Assembly: GCA_052318935.1 (NCBI GenBank)
Contig: JBQRKO010000022.1
DNA: 64,000 bases
Reading direction: 5' to 3' (one strand)
DNA from: Niallia sp052318935
GTDB taxonomy: Bacteria; Bacillota; Bacilli; Bacillales; Cytobacillaceae
The notes under the pieces were generated by a model that saw only the letters and a program-made list of their open reading frames with translations, was not told the DNA's origin and did not search any database. This document shows positions 1-8,601 of this stretch, one piece after another; position 1 is the first letter of the stretch; every line of letters starts with the position of its first letter. A program made the position numbers and the translations under genes.

Positions 1-1
1 T

Positions 2-121
2 AACGAAGGATTTATACAATCTGTGAAAAACACGATGAATTTTTTGATAACGAATAATCGTCCGGTTTTTCCATTAACTTTTCAAATGTATAATAGCATC
101 GTAATGAAAATGGAGGATTGA
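2..121 (+). CDS. yqeK: C-terminal end of YqeK, HD-domain hydrolase (partial)
   Basis: Thirty-nine in-frame codons run from the window edge to a TGA at 119-121. The short tail, ending in VMKMED, has no motif of its own. The assignment rests on position: in B. subtilis yqeK lies directly before rsfS. YqeK proteins are HD-domain enzymes reported to cleave diadenosine tetraphosphate symmetrically; the HD residues would lie upstream of this window. The rsfS Shine-Dalgarno (GGAGG, 112-116) lies inside its last codons, so the two are almost certainly co-transcribed. Confidence 0.7.
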   Translation, partial: NEGFIQSVKNTMNFLITNNRPVFPLTFQMYNSIVMKMED

Positions 122-125
122 TGGA

Positions 126-482
126 ATGGAAGATCGTAAATTGCTGTTAACTGCTGTGAAAGCAGCGGATGATAAAAGAGCGGAAAATATTATTGCTCTA
201 AACATGAAAGGAATTTCACTTGTATCTGATTATTTTATTATTTGTCATGGAAATTCAGATAAGCAAGTGCAGGCAATTGCAAGTGAAATTAAAGAAAAAT
301 GTGCAGAAATTGGTGTGAATATTAAACGTTTGGAAGGCTATCATGAAGCTAAATGGGTACTAGTTGATTTAGGTGATATTGTTGCTCATATCTTCCATCG
401 TGATGAAAGAATGTACTATAATTTGGAACGTTTATGGGGAGATGCACCGACAGAAAATATTCAAAGCGTGATTAGTCAATGA
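126..482 (+). CDS. rsfS: Ribosomal silencing factor RsfS
   Basis: This 118-residue protein is the usual length for the RsfS/Iojap family, which binds ribosomal protein uL14 on the 50S subunit and blocks subunit joining under starvation. Family hallmarks are visible: SDYFIICHGNSDKQV near residues 34-48 and a C-terminal EGYHEAKWVLVDLGD followed by FHRDERMYYNLERLWGDA. The ATG is preceded by GGAGG about 10 bases upstream. An earlier ATG at 121 is in another frame. It sits four bases after yqeK and overlaps yqeM by four bases, so it belongs to the same operon. Ordinary, complete gene. Confidence 0.96.
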   Translation: MEDRKLLLTAVKAADDKRAENIIALNMKGISLVSDYFIICHGNSDKQVQAIASEIKEKCAEIGVNIKRLEGYHEAKWVLVDLGDIVAHIFHRDERMYYNLERLWGDAPTENIQSVISQ

Positions 483-1225
483 CCTACGGAAAGTTTGCTT
501 ATCTTTATGATAAGTTAATGAGCGATGTACCATATGACAAATGGTTGGAGCTGATTTTACAAGCGAAGCAAGACTTTGGCTTAACTGGGAATCATCTTTT
601 GGATCTTGCATGTGGCACAGGTGAATTATCGATTAGGCTTGCAGAAGCTGGTTTTCAAGTTACTGGTGTAGACCTATCCGAAGATATGTTAAGTGTCGCT
701 CAAGGGAAAACAGTCGATAGTGGACAAACTATTTTTTATTTAGAACAAGATATGTCGTCATTGGAAGGTCTGCCCCTTTTTGACATCATCGGCATTTTCT
801 GTGATTCTTTAAATTATTTAGAATCAGAAGAAGCGGTGTTGGCTACTTTTGCAAGTGTCTATCAACATTTAGATGAAAATGGATTATTTATTTTTGATGT
901 TCATTCGTTGTACAAGATGAACTCCCTTTTTATTAATCAAACATATGCGCTAAACGATGAAGATTTAAGTTTAATTTGGCAATGTTATGATGGGGAATAT
1001 CCAAACAGTGTGGAGCATGAATTAACGTTTTTTGCATTGGGTCACGACGGGAAGTACAATCGTTATGATGAGCTTCATTTTCAACGAACCTTTTCTGTTG
1101 ATCAATATAAAACCTGGTTAGCGAAGTCTGGTTTTACTGTAATAAAAGTAGCAGCTGATTTCCAAGAAGGGGAAATCAATGCGGAAGCAGAAAGAATTTT
1201 CTTTTTCTGCAAAAAAGCAGACTGA
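479..1225 (+). CDS. yqeM: YqeM, class I SAM-dependent methyltransferase
   Basis: A 248-residue Rossmann-fold methyltransferase. The SAM-binding glycine motif DLACGTGEL lies at residues 42-50, followed by VTGVDLSEDML. The substrate is not known with certainty; B. subtilis YqeM in the same position is a putative methyltransferase. Its ATG overlaps the rsfS stop in an ATGA arrangement, so translation is probably coupled. A hairpin terminator follows the stop, making this the last gene of the yqeK-rsfS-yqeM run. Confidence 0.92.
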   Translation: MTYGKFAYLYDKLMSDVPYDKWLELILQAKQDFGLTGNHLLDLACGTGELSIRLAEAGFQVTGVDLSEDMLSVAQGKTVDSGQTIFYLEQDMSSLEGLPLFDIIGIFCDSLNYLESEEAVLATFASVYQHLDENGLFIFDVHSLYKMNSLFINQTYALNDEDLSLIWQCYDGEYPNSVEHELTFFALGHDGKYNRYDELHFQRTFSVDQYKTWLAKSGFTVIKVAADFQEGEINAEAERIFFFCKKAD

Positions 1226-1228
1226 CGA

Positions 1229-1267
1229 AAAAGATGGCACGGAAATGATCCGGTCATCTTTTTTTTG
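1229..1267 (+). terminator. Rho-independent terminator after yqeM
   Basis: AAGATG (1231-1236) pairs with CATCTT (1255-1260) and is followed by a run of T. It lies directly after the yqeM stop and closes that operon. Confidence 0.7.
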
Positions 1268-1330
1268 GAGAATTTTTCGAAATAAAGAAGGAGTTTTATA
1301 TCGTCCTCTCGAAACTATTAAAAGTAAGGA

Positions 1331-2164
1331 TTATTCCTCTTTTTGAATGGTTATTGATTGTTTTACTTTTTCTAAATCCTCTTCAAATTTATGATGTGTC
1401 GCCTGAAATAATTGATTAAATGTGTTTCCAAGCTGTTGTTCCAAAATATTGATTCCTTCCCCTGTTATCCCACCTTTTACACAAACTTTCTCTTGTAATG
1501 TAGGCAAAGTATAGTATCCTTTTTTTAATAACTCTCCTAAACCAATTAACATTTCACTTGCTAATTTTGTGGCAGTAACGCTATCGATTTCTGTTTCTTC
1601 CACTGCACCATCTATAAACCGTTGTGTTAAGTAGCTGAAAAAAGCTGGTCCGCAGCTCACGATATCAGATGAGACTCTTGTAATATTATTTTCAATTATT
1701 ATTGGTGTCGAAAAGGATGTAAATAAGGTTGTTAATGTTTCTTTCCATTCATCGGTGCATTGATTCCCAAAAGAAAATAAAGACACACCAGCGAGCGCTC
1801 TGTTTGTAATACTAGGTATGATTCTAGCGACAGAGCAGTCAAAAAAAAGCTCCAGCTGCTCTGGATCAATTGGACTTGTAATGGTTACAATGCACATGTC
1901 ACTTGTAACATATGGTGCAATTTCTTTTGATACGTTAAAAGTATCATGTGGTTTAATACACAAAAAAACAAGGTTTGCCTCCTTTACAACCTCTATACAA
2001 TCATCATAAACAACAATGTTGGCATAGGCATCTTTTATTATTAATGCTTTGCTTTTCGTACGATTATGAATAAGCATTGATTTTTGGGATATTGCATTAC
2101 TATCGAGCATTGCTTCAATGAGTATTCTCCCCATATTCCCAGTTCCAATCATTCCGATTTTCAT
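1331..2164 (-). CDS. comER: ComER, pyrroline-5-carboxylate reductase-like protein
   Basis: A 277-residue protein of the P5C reductase family. The N-terminal nucleotide-binding motif IGMIGTGNMG is at residues 3-12, and the C-terminal dimerisation helices carry CVKGGITGEGI, a P5CR-like signature. In B. subtilis comER lies on the opposite strand, divergent from comEA, exactly as here. There it is not needed for competence; in some Bacillus species it has been linked to sporulation and biofilm control. The start follows a purine-rich AGAAAGATG context on the minus strand. The 87-bp gap to comEA must hold both promoters. Confidence 0.9.
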   Translation of the reverse strand: MKIGMIGTGNMGRILIEAMLDSNAISQKSMLIHNRTKSKALIIKDAYANIVVYDDCIEVVKEANLVFLCIKPHDTFNVSKEIAPYVTSDMCIVTITSPIDPEQLELFFDCSVARIIPSITNRALAGVSLFSFGNQCTDEWKETLTTLFTSFSTPIIIENNITRVSSDIVSCGPAFFSYLTQRFIDGAVEETEIDSVTATKLASEMLIGLGELLKKGYYTLPTLQEKVCVKGGITGEGINILEQQLGNTFNQLFQATHHKFEEDLEKVKQSITIQKEE

Positions 2165-2251
2165 CTTTCTCCCCCCCTATAATGAGCGGTTTCTCATATA
2201 ACGATATGAAATGATTAAAAAAAATATACCAAGAAAGGAAGAATTATTGTC

Positions 2252-2887
2252 ATGAATTGGATAAAACAGAATAAAACAGTTATCATATGTGGGGGAATCG
2301 CTGCGGCCCTTATTGTGTATTTGCTTTTCCCTTTTGTGAGCGCTAGTCATCAAGAAGGACAAATAACAGTCCAAAGCGAGGGAGGGGAAGAACCGTTGCA
2401 AGCTGCTGCACCTGTTTCATCAGTAAAAGAAAATGAGAAGGATCAAACGATGGTAGTAGATGTAAAAGGAGCAGTAAATCATCCTGGAGTATATGAAGCA
2501 AATCAAGGAGAAAGAGTAGTGGATGTCATCAAAAAAGCAGGTGGTATAAAAGAAACAGGCGATGAAACGAGCATTAACTTCGCATTAAAAGTAACAGATG
2601 AAATGGTCATATATGTTCCTGTTAAGGGGGAAGCAAACATCCCTGCCTCTTCTGCCAGCAAAGAGGTTGCTGCTCCAAATGGTACACAAAATGATTTAGT
2701 CGAATTAAACAGTGCAACAGCAGCAGATTTAGAGACATTGCCTGGAATCGGTCCAGCAAAAGCTGCAGTCATCATTGAATTCAGAGATGCTAACGGGGGT
2801 TTTTCAACGAAAGAAGATTTAAAAAAAATCACCGGCATCGGCGAAAAAACATATGAAAAATTAGCTGAACTAGTAACGGTAAAATAA
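2252..2887 (+). CDS. comEA: ComEA, DNA receptor for competence
   Basis: A 211-residue membrane-anchored DNA-binding protein that receives double-stranded DNA at the cell surface during transformation. A single N-terminal membrane segment (about residues 9-28) is followed by a polar linker and an SLBB-type domain (VDVKGAVNHPGVY, about 71-83). Tandem helix-hairpin-helix motifs close the protein: LETLPGIGPAKA and LKKITGIGEKTYE. The order of domains and the length match B. subtilis ComEA. The SD (AAGGAAG) is about 8 bases before ATG. In other Bacillaceae comEB follows directly; here a repeat element and an IS110 element intervene. Confidence 0.95.
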   Translation: MNWIKQNKTVIICGGIAAALIVYLLFPFVSASHQEGQITVQSEGGEEPLQAAAPVSSVKENEKDQTMVVDVKGAVNHPGVYEANQGERVVDVIKKAGGIKETGDETSINFALKVTDEMVIYVPVKGEANIPASSASKEVAAPNGTQNDLVELNSATAADLETLPGIGPAKAAVIIEFRDANGGFSTKEDLKKITGIGEKTYEKLAELVTVK

Positions 2888-2947
2888 GAAAAAGTAGTTA
2901 ATTATATGGAAAAGAATCTTCTGGATTTTACCTAGATAAAAATTAAA

Positions 2948-3154
2948 GGCTGTTTTCTCAAAGTTTGTTGTTTTTTATGTAAAAAATGTGAAAAGAGTCC
3001 TCAGCAGACTGAATACACGTAGACTCCTGTGGGAATTCGAGAAAGACGAGACCCCACAGGAGCGTATGCGACGAGGAGGCTCGACGCTCGCCCATGGAAA
3101 GCGAAGTGTATTCAGGCTGCGAGTTTAAAAGCAACATTCTATACGAAAACAGCC
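2948..3154 (+). repeat. Family A dispersed repeat, copy A1 (MITE-like)
   Basis: About 207 bp bounded by the inverted repeat GGCTGTTTTC / GAAAACAGCC. It is flanked by a perfect 8-bp direct repeat, AAATTAAA, at 2940-2947 and 3155-3162, as expected for a transposition target duplication. Inside is a GC-rich core (ACTCCTGTGGGA, then GAGACCCCACAGGAG, then GACGAGGAGGCT, then GGAAAGCG) that other repeats in the window share. No ORF of note. Copies A2, A3, A4 and A5 match over most of their length. It lies in the 498-bp gap between comEA and the IS110 transposase; the rest of that gap shows nothing further. Confidence 0.88.
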
Positions 3155-3385
3155 AAATTAAAAGTGTACTACCTTAAAAAAGCGTAACAAGTTATAATGG
3201 CTATAGAACTTTTTTTTGATGTAAATATTAGAAGTACAGTTTGTGGATGTTCCCTAGTTTTATTTTTTTGAAGAATATATAGAGGTGAAGTCTGAAATAA
3301 ATACTTGAGGCAGTCACTAAAGAAAAGAGCATAGCAAAATAAGCCATTAATCCATGACTTCGAGGTAAATTATGGTAATGGAAAA

Positions 3386-4630
3386 TTAAGTTGCAACCAT
3401 CACATGGAACCCTTGATTTTTTGCTAATAAAATCGCTTGTTCTACCGTGATTTCACGGTTTACTGGAAGAACATCCGATTTTTTATATAATTCAGCATTA
3501 TATGGTTCTTGCTTTTTGAGGATGTTGTATATAGCTGTTAAAAGCATTCGTGCAATGGCAATGATTGCTCGTTTGTGACCACGTCGTTTTTTAAGTCTTA
3601 AATAGCGGTTTCGGATTTCGGGATGCTTTTCACTTTTGACTACAGCGGTAGCACACTGTACCAAAAGAGGTTTTATATAACAGCCTGCTCTTGAAATCCT
3701 TACTGACTTTTTCTTGCCGGCACTCTCATTATTAGTAGGTGTAAGTCCTGCCCAGGAACATAAATGCTTAGCTGTCGGAAACACGTCCATATTAACACCT
3801 ATTTCTGAAACCACGGCAATGGCGGAAAAAATGTTCTTAAAGGACGGAACAGTTAAGATTAAGTTGATTTCTTCTGAGTAGGACGCGGCAAGAGAAAGTA
3901 TTATATTTTCAAGGTCCGCTTTACGGGATTGAAGATCTTCATAGTGTTGTTTTATCACCTTTAATTTTTCAGCCTGTTCCGGTGTGATAAATCCGTCAAT
4001 GGCGAGTTCTAGTTCAGGAAGTTTATTTTTCATAGAGCCATGGATTAAAGGTTTTAGGTCAATAGAGGTTTCTAAAGGATTTTTAAGGAGCTTTTCAATG
4101 ATGTTCATAGAGCTTTTGCCAAAGGTATCCGAAACCACATTTCCAAGCTGAATGTTAGACACGGTTAAACTGTTTTGAAGACGGTTCTTCTTACTTGACA
4201 TAAAGTTAGTTAGTTTAAAACGATAACGCATCAGGTCACGAAGCTGTCTTATAGCAAGTGGTGGCATAAAGCTTCCAGCAACAAGGTCATGTTTAAATAA
4301 ATCGGCAATCCATTTGGCATCTTTTTTATCCGTCTTTTTGCCACGGATAGCCTTAACGTATTTAGGATGTGCAAGAGTGATGTTGCAGGAATCTTCCAAT
4401 ACATTAAACACGGGAATCCAGTATTTCCCGGTAGATTCCATACAGACATCCTTGCAGTTGTTTTCACAAAGCCATTGTGACAGCTCTTTCAATCCTTTCG
4501 TATAGGTAGAAAAGCGATGGCGTTTGTAAGTAGTGACCCCTTTGCCGTTGGTGGAAGCAATACAGGCAACAACAAAAGTTTTGTGGACATCAATACCGCA
4601 GCAGATGGGATAAACAATTTTTAAAGCCAT
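3386..4630 (-). CDS. IS110-family transposase (DEDD recombinase)
   Basis: A 414-residue transposase. The N-terminal RuvC-like DEDD domain shows GIDVHK, then MESTGKYW, then KTDKKDAKWIADL, giving the D, E, D and D residues. The C-terminal Tnp domain has the conserved AGLTP block and ESAGK, with the serine thought to attack DNA in this family, then the RISRAGC motif. The ATG at 4630 (MALKIVYPICCGIDVHK) is chosen over a longer upstream frame because AAGGAG lies 10 bases before it and family members begin this way. Complete and apparently functional. DNA rearrangement by this family is guided by a bridge RNA from the element's non-coding end. Confidence 0.93.
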   Translation of the reverse strand: MALKIVYPICCGIDVHKTFVVACIASTNGKGVTTYKRHRFSTYTKGLKELSQWLCENNCKDVCMESTGKYWIPVFNVLEDSCNITLAHPKYVKAIRGKKTDKKDAKWIADLFKHDLVAGSFMPPLAIRQLRDLMRYRFKLTNFMSSKKNRLQNSLTVSNIQLGNVVSDTFGKSSMNIIEKLLKNPLETSIDLKPLIHGSMKNKLPELELAIDGFITPEQAEKLKVIKQHYEDLQSRKADLENIILSLAASYSEEINLILTVPSFKNIFSAIAVVSEIGVNMDVFPTAKHLCSWAGLTPTNNESAGKKKSVRISRAGCYIKPLLVQCATAVVKSEKHPEIRNRYLRLKKRRGHKRAIIAIARMLLTAIYNILKKQEPYNAELYKKSDVLPVNREITVEQAILLAKNQGFHVMVAT

Positions 4631-4850
4631 AGGGGAAAACTCCTTTCGTGGAATGATAGGGATAGACAACATTGACTGATTGCCCAGCAATAAACGAGTA
4701 ATGTTTATACAAAGATAAGTCTGCGTGCTAAAAGTCACACTTATTTGTGCTTGGAAAGGCAATCTACACATATAACAATGCGGTCACTCCATAACTGGAG
4801 CAGCCCACTCACCTCCACGTGATTTGTAGTTAATTGTTATCCCTATGACT
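4631..4850 (-). ncRNA. Candidate bridge RNA region of the IS110 element
   Basis: The roughly 220 bases upstream of the transposase contain no ORF but several potential stems. The clearest pairs ACAAATAAGT with ACTTATCTTTGT (about 4709-4754 on the plus strand), and a small one is in the CTCCAGTTATGGAG segment. Published IS110-group elements encode their bridge RNA in the non-coding sequence on the 5' side of the transposase. Placement here follows from that knowledge. The individual target and donor loops were not resolved. Confidence 0.35.
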
Positions 4851-4870
4851 ATAGATTTTAATACAAATAA

Positions 4871-4913
4871 CGCTCAAGACAAGATTATTTCATAACGTTT
4901 TGTGCCTTGAGCG
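4871..4913. repeat. Inverted repeat upstream of comEB
   Basis: CGCTCAAG (4871-4878) and CTTGAGCG (4906-4913) face each other around an AT-rich loop. The comEB Shine-Dalgarno lies just after the right arm. It could be a hairpin in the comEB leader or a remnant at the outer edge of the IS110 insertion. The longest possible comEB frame would start at a TTG inside this arm, which argues for a downstream start. Confidence 0.5.
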
Positions 4914-4936
4914 AAGCGAAAGGAATGGGTAAAACA

Positions 4937-5521
4937 ATGAACAGAATTTCTTGGGATGAGTATTTTATGGCACAAAGTGAACTGCTTGCACTGCGAAGCA
5001 CATGTACAAGGCTAGCTGTTGGTGCCACAATTGTAAGAGACAAACGCATTATTGCCGGCGGATATAATGGAAGTATCGCAGGAGGGATTCATTGTATAGA
5101 TGAAGGCTGTTATGTCATTGATAATCATTGTGTACGAACTGTCCATGCAGAAATGAATGCATTATTACAATGTGCAAAATTTGGTGTAGCAACGGAAGGA
5201 GCAGACATCTATGTCACGCATTTTCCATGTTTACAATGCTGTAAAGCAATTATTCAAGCAGGCATAAAAACAGTTTATTACGCCAATGACTATAAAAATC
5301 ATCCTTATGCGATTGAATTATTTAACCAAGCTGGGATTGTCATGCAACAAGTAATAAATAAAGAAATAGTATTCGATGCAAAACAGACAGAAAAGAAACA
5401 ATTTGTACAATCTATAATCGATAAGTTAAAAGCAACAGCAGATAATAAAGAGATAGAAAATATCGAAAAAAAAGCAGAGGAATTGTTTTTAATAGAACCG
5501 ACTAAAAAAACTTTTGTATAA
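4937..5521 (+). CDS. comEB: ComEB, dCMP deaminase-family protein
   Basis: A 194-residue member of the cytidine/deoxycytidylate deaminase family. Zinc-binding residues are visible in CVRTVHAEMNA (His and catalytic Glu) and in FPCLQCCK (two Cys). In B. subtilis comEB lies between comEA and comEC. It is not needed for DNA uptake itself, and a role in localising competence proteins has been reported. I place the start at the ATG encoding MNRISWDEYFMAQSE, which matches the family N-terminus, with AAGGA about 13 bases upstream. Frames starting earlier at TTG 4907 or ATG 4925 have poorer context. The IS110 element upstream may cut it off from the comEA promoter. Confidence 0.92.
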   Translation: MNRISWDEYFMAQSELLALRSTCTRLAVGATIVRDKRIIAGGYNGSIAGGIHCIDEGCYVIDNHCVRTVHAEMNALLQCAKFGVATEGADIYVTHFPCLQCCKAIIQAGIKTVYYANDYKNHPYAIELFNQAGIVMQQVINKEIVFDAKQTEKKQFVQSIIDKLKATADNKEIENIEKKAEELFLIEPTKKTFV

Positions 5522-5584
5522 GCTTCCTTGCTTATCATCCTCAGGAGGCAATGATAAATTCAATTTATTAATAAGGCATTTGTC

Positions 5585-5834
5585 AACATGCTAATTTCTT
5601 TTGGACTGTTTTCTAAAAGTTTGTTGTTTTTGAATAAAATAATAAACATGGCTGAAGCATTGAGCAGCCTGAATACACGTAGACTCCTGCTTAGAAAAGC
5701 GAGACAGGCGAGACTTGTGCAGGTGCAATAGCGACGAGGAGGCTCGGCGCTCGCCCCGCGGAAAGCGTGTGGTAAGCCTCGGAAAACCGAACGAAAACCT
5801 CTGAGTGCTTGGAAAAAGAAGAAATTAGCATGTT
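5585..5834 (+). repeat. Chimeric A/B dispersed repeat
   Basis: A 250-bp element bounded by the inverted repeat AACATGCTAATTTCTT (5585-5600) / AAGAAATTAGCATGTT (5819-5834). Its left half (GGACTGTTTTCTAAAAGTTT onward) resembles family A. Its right half, from GACGAGGAGGCTCGGCGCTC through CGAACGAAAAC, is nearly identical to family B copy B1 at 21 kb. No clear target duplication was seen. It fills most of the 394-bp gap between comEB and comEC. A short reading frame across it is not credible as a gene. Confidence 0.78.
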
Positions 5835-5915
5835 CCCCCCTTCTCCTTTCTTCCATTCCTGTTTCAAAAACCAATTATTTGTGCTCTTGTAGCTTTTTCT
5901 ACAGAGGAGGTTTTT

Positions 5916-8267
5916 TTGAAAATGAACCAGCTTATTTATTTTTTTAAAAATAGAGTGCTGTATTATGGCATAGCAGCCTTAATGGCAGTAATAAGTGTGC
6001 ATATTCATTATGTTATATTCTTTTTGCTGTTTATTCTGTATGTAGTTTGGTTAAAAACTTGGCGGCAGCTCCCTATTTACACATTGATTGGAACCAGTTG
6101 TCTGTTTAGTATCTTTTTTATAAGAGCTGAATGGGACAACTTGCATTCTCATACCATTCTTTCCCCAATTAGCACTAGTTTTTCTATTATATTTACGGAG
6201 TCACCAGTTATCGATGGTGATAAATGGAGTGCAATTGGAAAAGAAACAACAAGTAATGAAAAGCTGGCAGTATCTTATAAACTTAAAACAGAAGAGGAAA
6301 AATTATTTTTTCAAGACCAAAAAATGATAGGGAAAACATGTAATATAACAGGTGTTTTAGAAAAACCTGCCATTGCAACAAATGAAAATGGTTTTGATTA
6401 TGAACAGTATTTAAGAGGTAAATCCATTTATTGGCAGTTGGAAGCAGGTCAGTTCCCAATTCAAAATTGTTCAGAAAAACAATCTAATGTCATTACAAAA
6501 TTAAAAACAATAAGACAAACAGGAAGTGAATGGATTGAGCAGCATTTTTCGAATGAAACGAAAGCATTGGCAATTGCGCTTATTTTCGGTGATAGACAAT
6601 GGATAGAACATGACGTACAGACTGCCTATCAAAAATTAGGAATTATTCACTTGCTTGCGATATCAGGCTCTCATATTATTGTCATTGTTGGCTTATCATA
6701 TTTTCTGCTTATTCGTTTTGGCGTAACTAAAGAAAATGCTATCACTATTTTATTATGTATATTGCCTGTTTATGCTGTTCTTACTGGATTAAGTCCGAGC
6801 GTTATCCGTGCCGTTTTGATGTCAATGCTGATTCTAGTCAAAAGAAAATGGAGAATGCTTTCTTCACTATCTGCAGTTGATATAATCAGCGTCGTGTTCC
6901 TATTGTATCTTTTTTACGAACCGAAAGTACTGTTTAATGTCGGCTTTTTATTAACTTTTACAGTATGTGTTTTTTTGCTTTTATCTTCTTCGATGCTTTT
7001 ACAAGCATCCTCCCATCCGTTAAAAACCATGATTTTTACTACGTTTATTTCAGAATTTTCCGTATTGCCGATTATATTATATTATTTTTACGAATTGCCC
7101 ACATTATCTCTATTGGCGAATATGATTTTTATTCCTTTTTACTCTATTATTGTGCTACCTTATTTTCTTGCCGTTTTTGTTATTTCCTTTCTTCTTCCGG
7201 CCATCGTACCCGTCTTATTAATGCCAATTGATCTATTAATAAAAATTTCGGATCAAATAGTAATGGCACTGTCTAGACTTCCTTTTAGTACGATTATTTT
7301 CGGAAAGCCGCCTCCTTTTATCCTCATGCTGATGATTATGATCCTTCCTCTTTTTTTCTTTTTGTACGAAAAAAAACCTATACGTCGACAACGCTTATAT
7401 ATTCTTCCTTTTATGCTATTGCTGATTCATTATATAGGAAATTTCTATAACCCATATGGAGAAGTAACCTTTATAGATATAGGGCAAGGGGACAGTATTC
7501 TGATTAAAGAGCCATTTCATAAAGGAGTATATTTAATTGATACAGGAGGTACGATTGAATGGGACAAAGAAGATTGGCAAATAAAAAACAATCCGTATGA
7601 AGTAGGAAAAGATGTTGTTGTCCCTTTTTTAAAAAGCAAAGGGATTAGCTCCATTGACAAGTTAATTCTTACCCACGGTGATTTAGACCATATTGGGGGA
7701 AGTCTTGCCGTATTAAAATCGATACATGTAAAAGAAATAGTCTTGCCTTTTACTTGGGCGGAACTAAGTAAGGAAGAGAAAGAAATTACCGCGCTAGCTA
7801 GGAAAAAAAGAATAGCGGTCACCTATGTGAAGTCTGGACAATTATGGAAAAACGGCAACGATTCGTTTTCTATTTTATCACCTATTGATAAAGAAACGGA
7901 AAATAAAAATGATGGTTGTATCGTTATTAAGGGCAGGATTGGAGGACTGGATTGGCTATTTACTGGTGACTTAGAAGAAGAAGGAGAGAAAAAATTATTG
8001 CAAAAGTACCCAATGTTAACAACAGATATTTTAAAAGTGGGACATCACGGAAGCAAAACGTCTACGTCATCTTTATTTTTGAACACGATACATCCAAAGG
8101 CTGCCATCATTTCTGTAGGGAAAATTAACCGTTACGGCCATCCACATAAGGAAGTGTTAGAACGGTTGCAGGAAAAAAAGATTACCATTTGGAGAACAGA
8201 TAAAAATGGAGCGATTACGTATAAATTTTTTAAAAATGAAGGCACCTTTTATTTTGCAATACCATAA
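5916..8267 (+). CDS. comEC: ComEC, DNA-uptake channel protein
   Basis: A 783-residue polytopic membrane protein that carries single-stranded DNA across the membrane during transformation. N-terminal membrane segments and an extracytoplasmic OB-like region (about 1-200) are followed by the Competence membrane domain, with LLAISGSHIIVIVGL near residue 245. The C-terminal metallo-beta-lactamase-like domain has HGDLDHIGG near 586-594 and VGHHGSKTSTS later. Length matches B. subtilis ComEC. The start is TTG at 5916 or ATG at 5922; AGAGGAGG at 5903-5910 fits either. The frame is complete, so competence may be retained despite the insertions upstream. Confidence 0.95.
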   Translation: MKMNQLIYFFKNRVLYYGIAALMAVISVHIHYVIFFLLFILYVVWLKTWRQLPIYTLIGTSCLFSIFFIRAEWDNLHSHTILSPISTSFSIIFTESPVIDGDKWSAIGKETTSNEKLAVSYKLKTEEEKLFFQDQKMIGKTCNITGVLEKPAIATNENGFDYEQYLRGKSIYWQLEAGQFPIQNCSEKQSNVITKLKTIRQTGSEWIEQHFSNETKALAIALIFGDRQWIEHDVQTAYQKLGIIHLLAISGSHIIVIVGLSYFLLIRFGVTKENAITILLCILPVYAVLTGLSPSVIRAVLMSMLILVKRKWRMLSSLSAVDIISVVFLLYLFYEPKVLFNVGFLLTFTVCVFLLLSSSMLLQASSHPLKTMIFTTFISEFSVLPIILYYFYELPTLSLLANMIFIPFYSIIVLPYFLAVFVISFLLPAIVPVLLMPIDLLIKISDQIVMALSRLPFSTIIFGKPPPFILMLMIMILPLFFFLYEKKPIRRQRLYILPFMLLLIHYIGNFYNPYGEVTFIDIGQGDSILIKEPFHKGVYLIDTGGTIEWDKEDWQIKNNPYEVGKDVVVPFLKSKGISSIDKLILTHGDLDHIGGSLAVLKSIHVKEIVLPFTWAELSKEEKEITALARKKRIAVTYVKSGQLWKNGNDSFSILSPIDKETENKNDGCIVIKGRIGGLDWLFTGDLEEEGEKKLLQKYPMLTTDILKVGHHGSKTSTSSLFLNTIHPKAAIISVGKINRYGHPHKEVLERLQEKKITIWRTDKNGAITYKFFKNEGTFYFAIP

Positions 8268-8340
8268 ACTATTGCAGAAATAAAAAAATAGAAATTCTTT
8301 TCCTCCTAACGAATTGATTTATTAAGCTGCTTTGATTGTA

Positions 8341-8376
8341 AGAAAAAGAAATCTGAGAAGGTTCTTTTTCTTTTTT
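8341..8376 (+). terminator. Terminator after comEC
   Basis: AGAAAAAGAA (8341-8350) pairs with TTCTTTTTCT (8362-8371) and runs into T residues. It lies 74 bases after the comEC stop. Confidence 0.65.
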
Positions 8377-8601
8377 ATAATGTGTTTATGTACGTTAGTT
8401 TCTTTTGCTGACAAGACTTGACACAAATAGTTTAACGGCACAAGGAAACACTATACTTAAATAAGTGTACCGTTGCTTGATAAGTATCCTAGGCCTTATT
8501 AAGTAATGTTCATTATAGATCAAAAGAGGAATCCGTAAAAGAATCGAACTTGTAAAATAATTCAGGGGAGATTCCGAAATGGACTTCCTCTTTCTGTTTG
8601 T

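Larger units (their letters stand above)
3197..4854 (-). mobile_element. IS110-family insertion sequence (ends approximate)
   Basis: An IS110-type transposase gene with its non-coding flanks, inserted between comEA and comEB and facing the opposite way. IS110 elements usually lack terminal inverted repeats, so the ends are hard to place. An 11-base near-repeat, ATGRCTATAGA, at 3197-3207 and 4844-4854, is the best candidate for the boundary, but this is inference. The transposase reading frame is intact, so the element may still be active. Confidence 0.55.

Noticed and set aside
5560..5874. A 104-codon minus-strand frame across the chimeric repeat
   Set aside because: It lies wholly on repeat DNA, has no ribosome site and reads as low-quality Arg/Phe-rich sequence.
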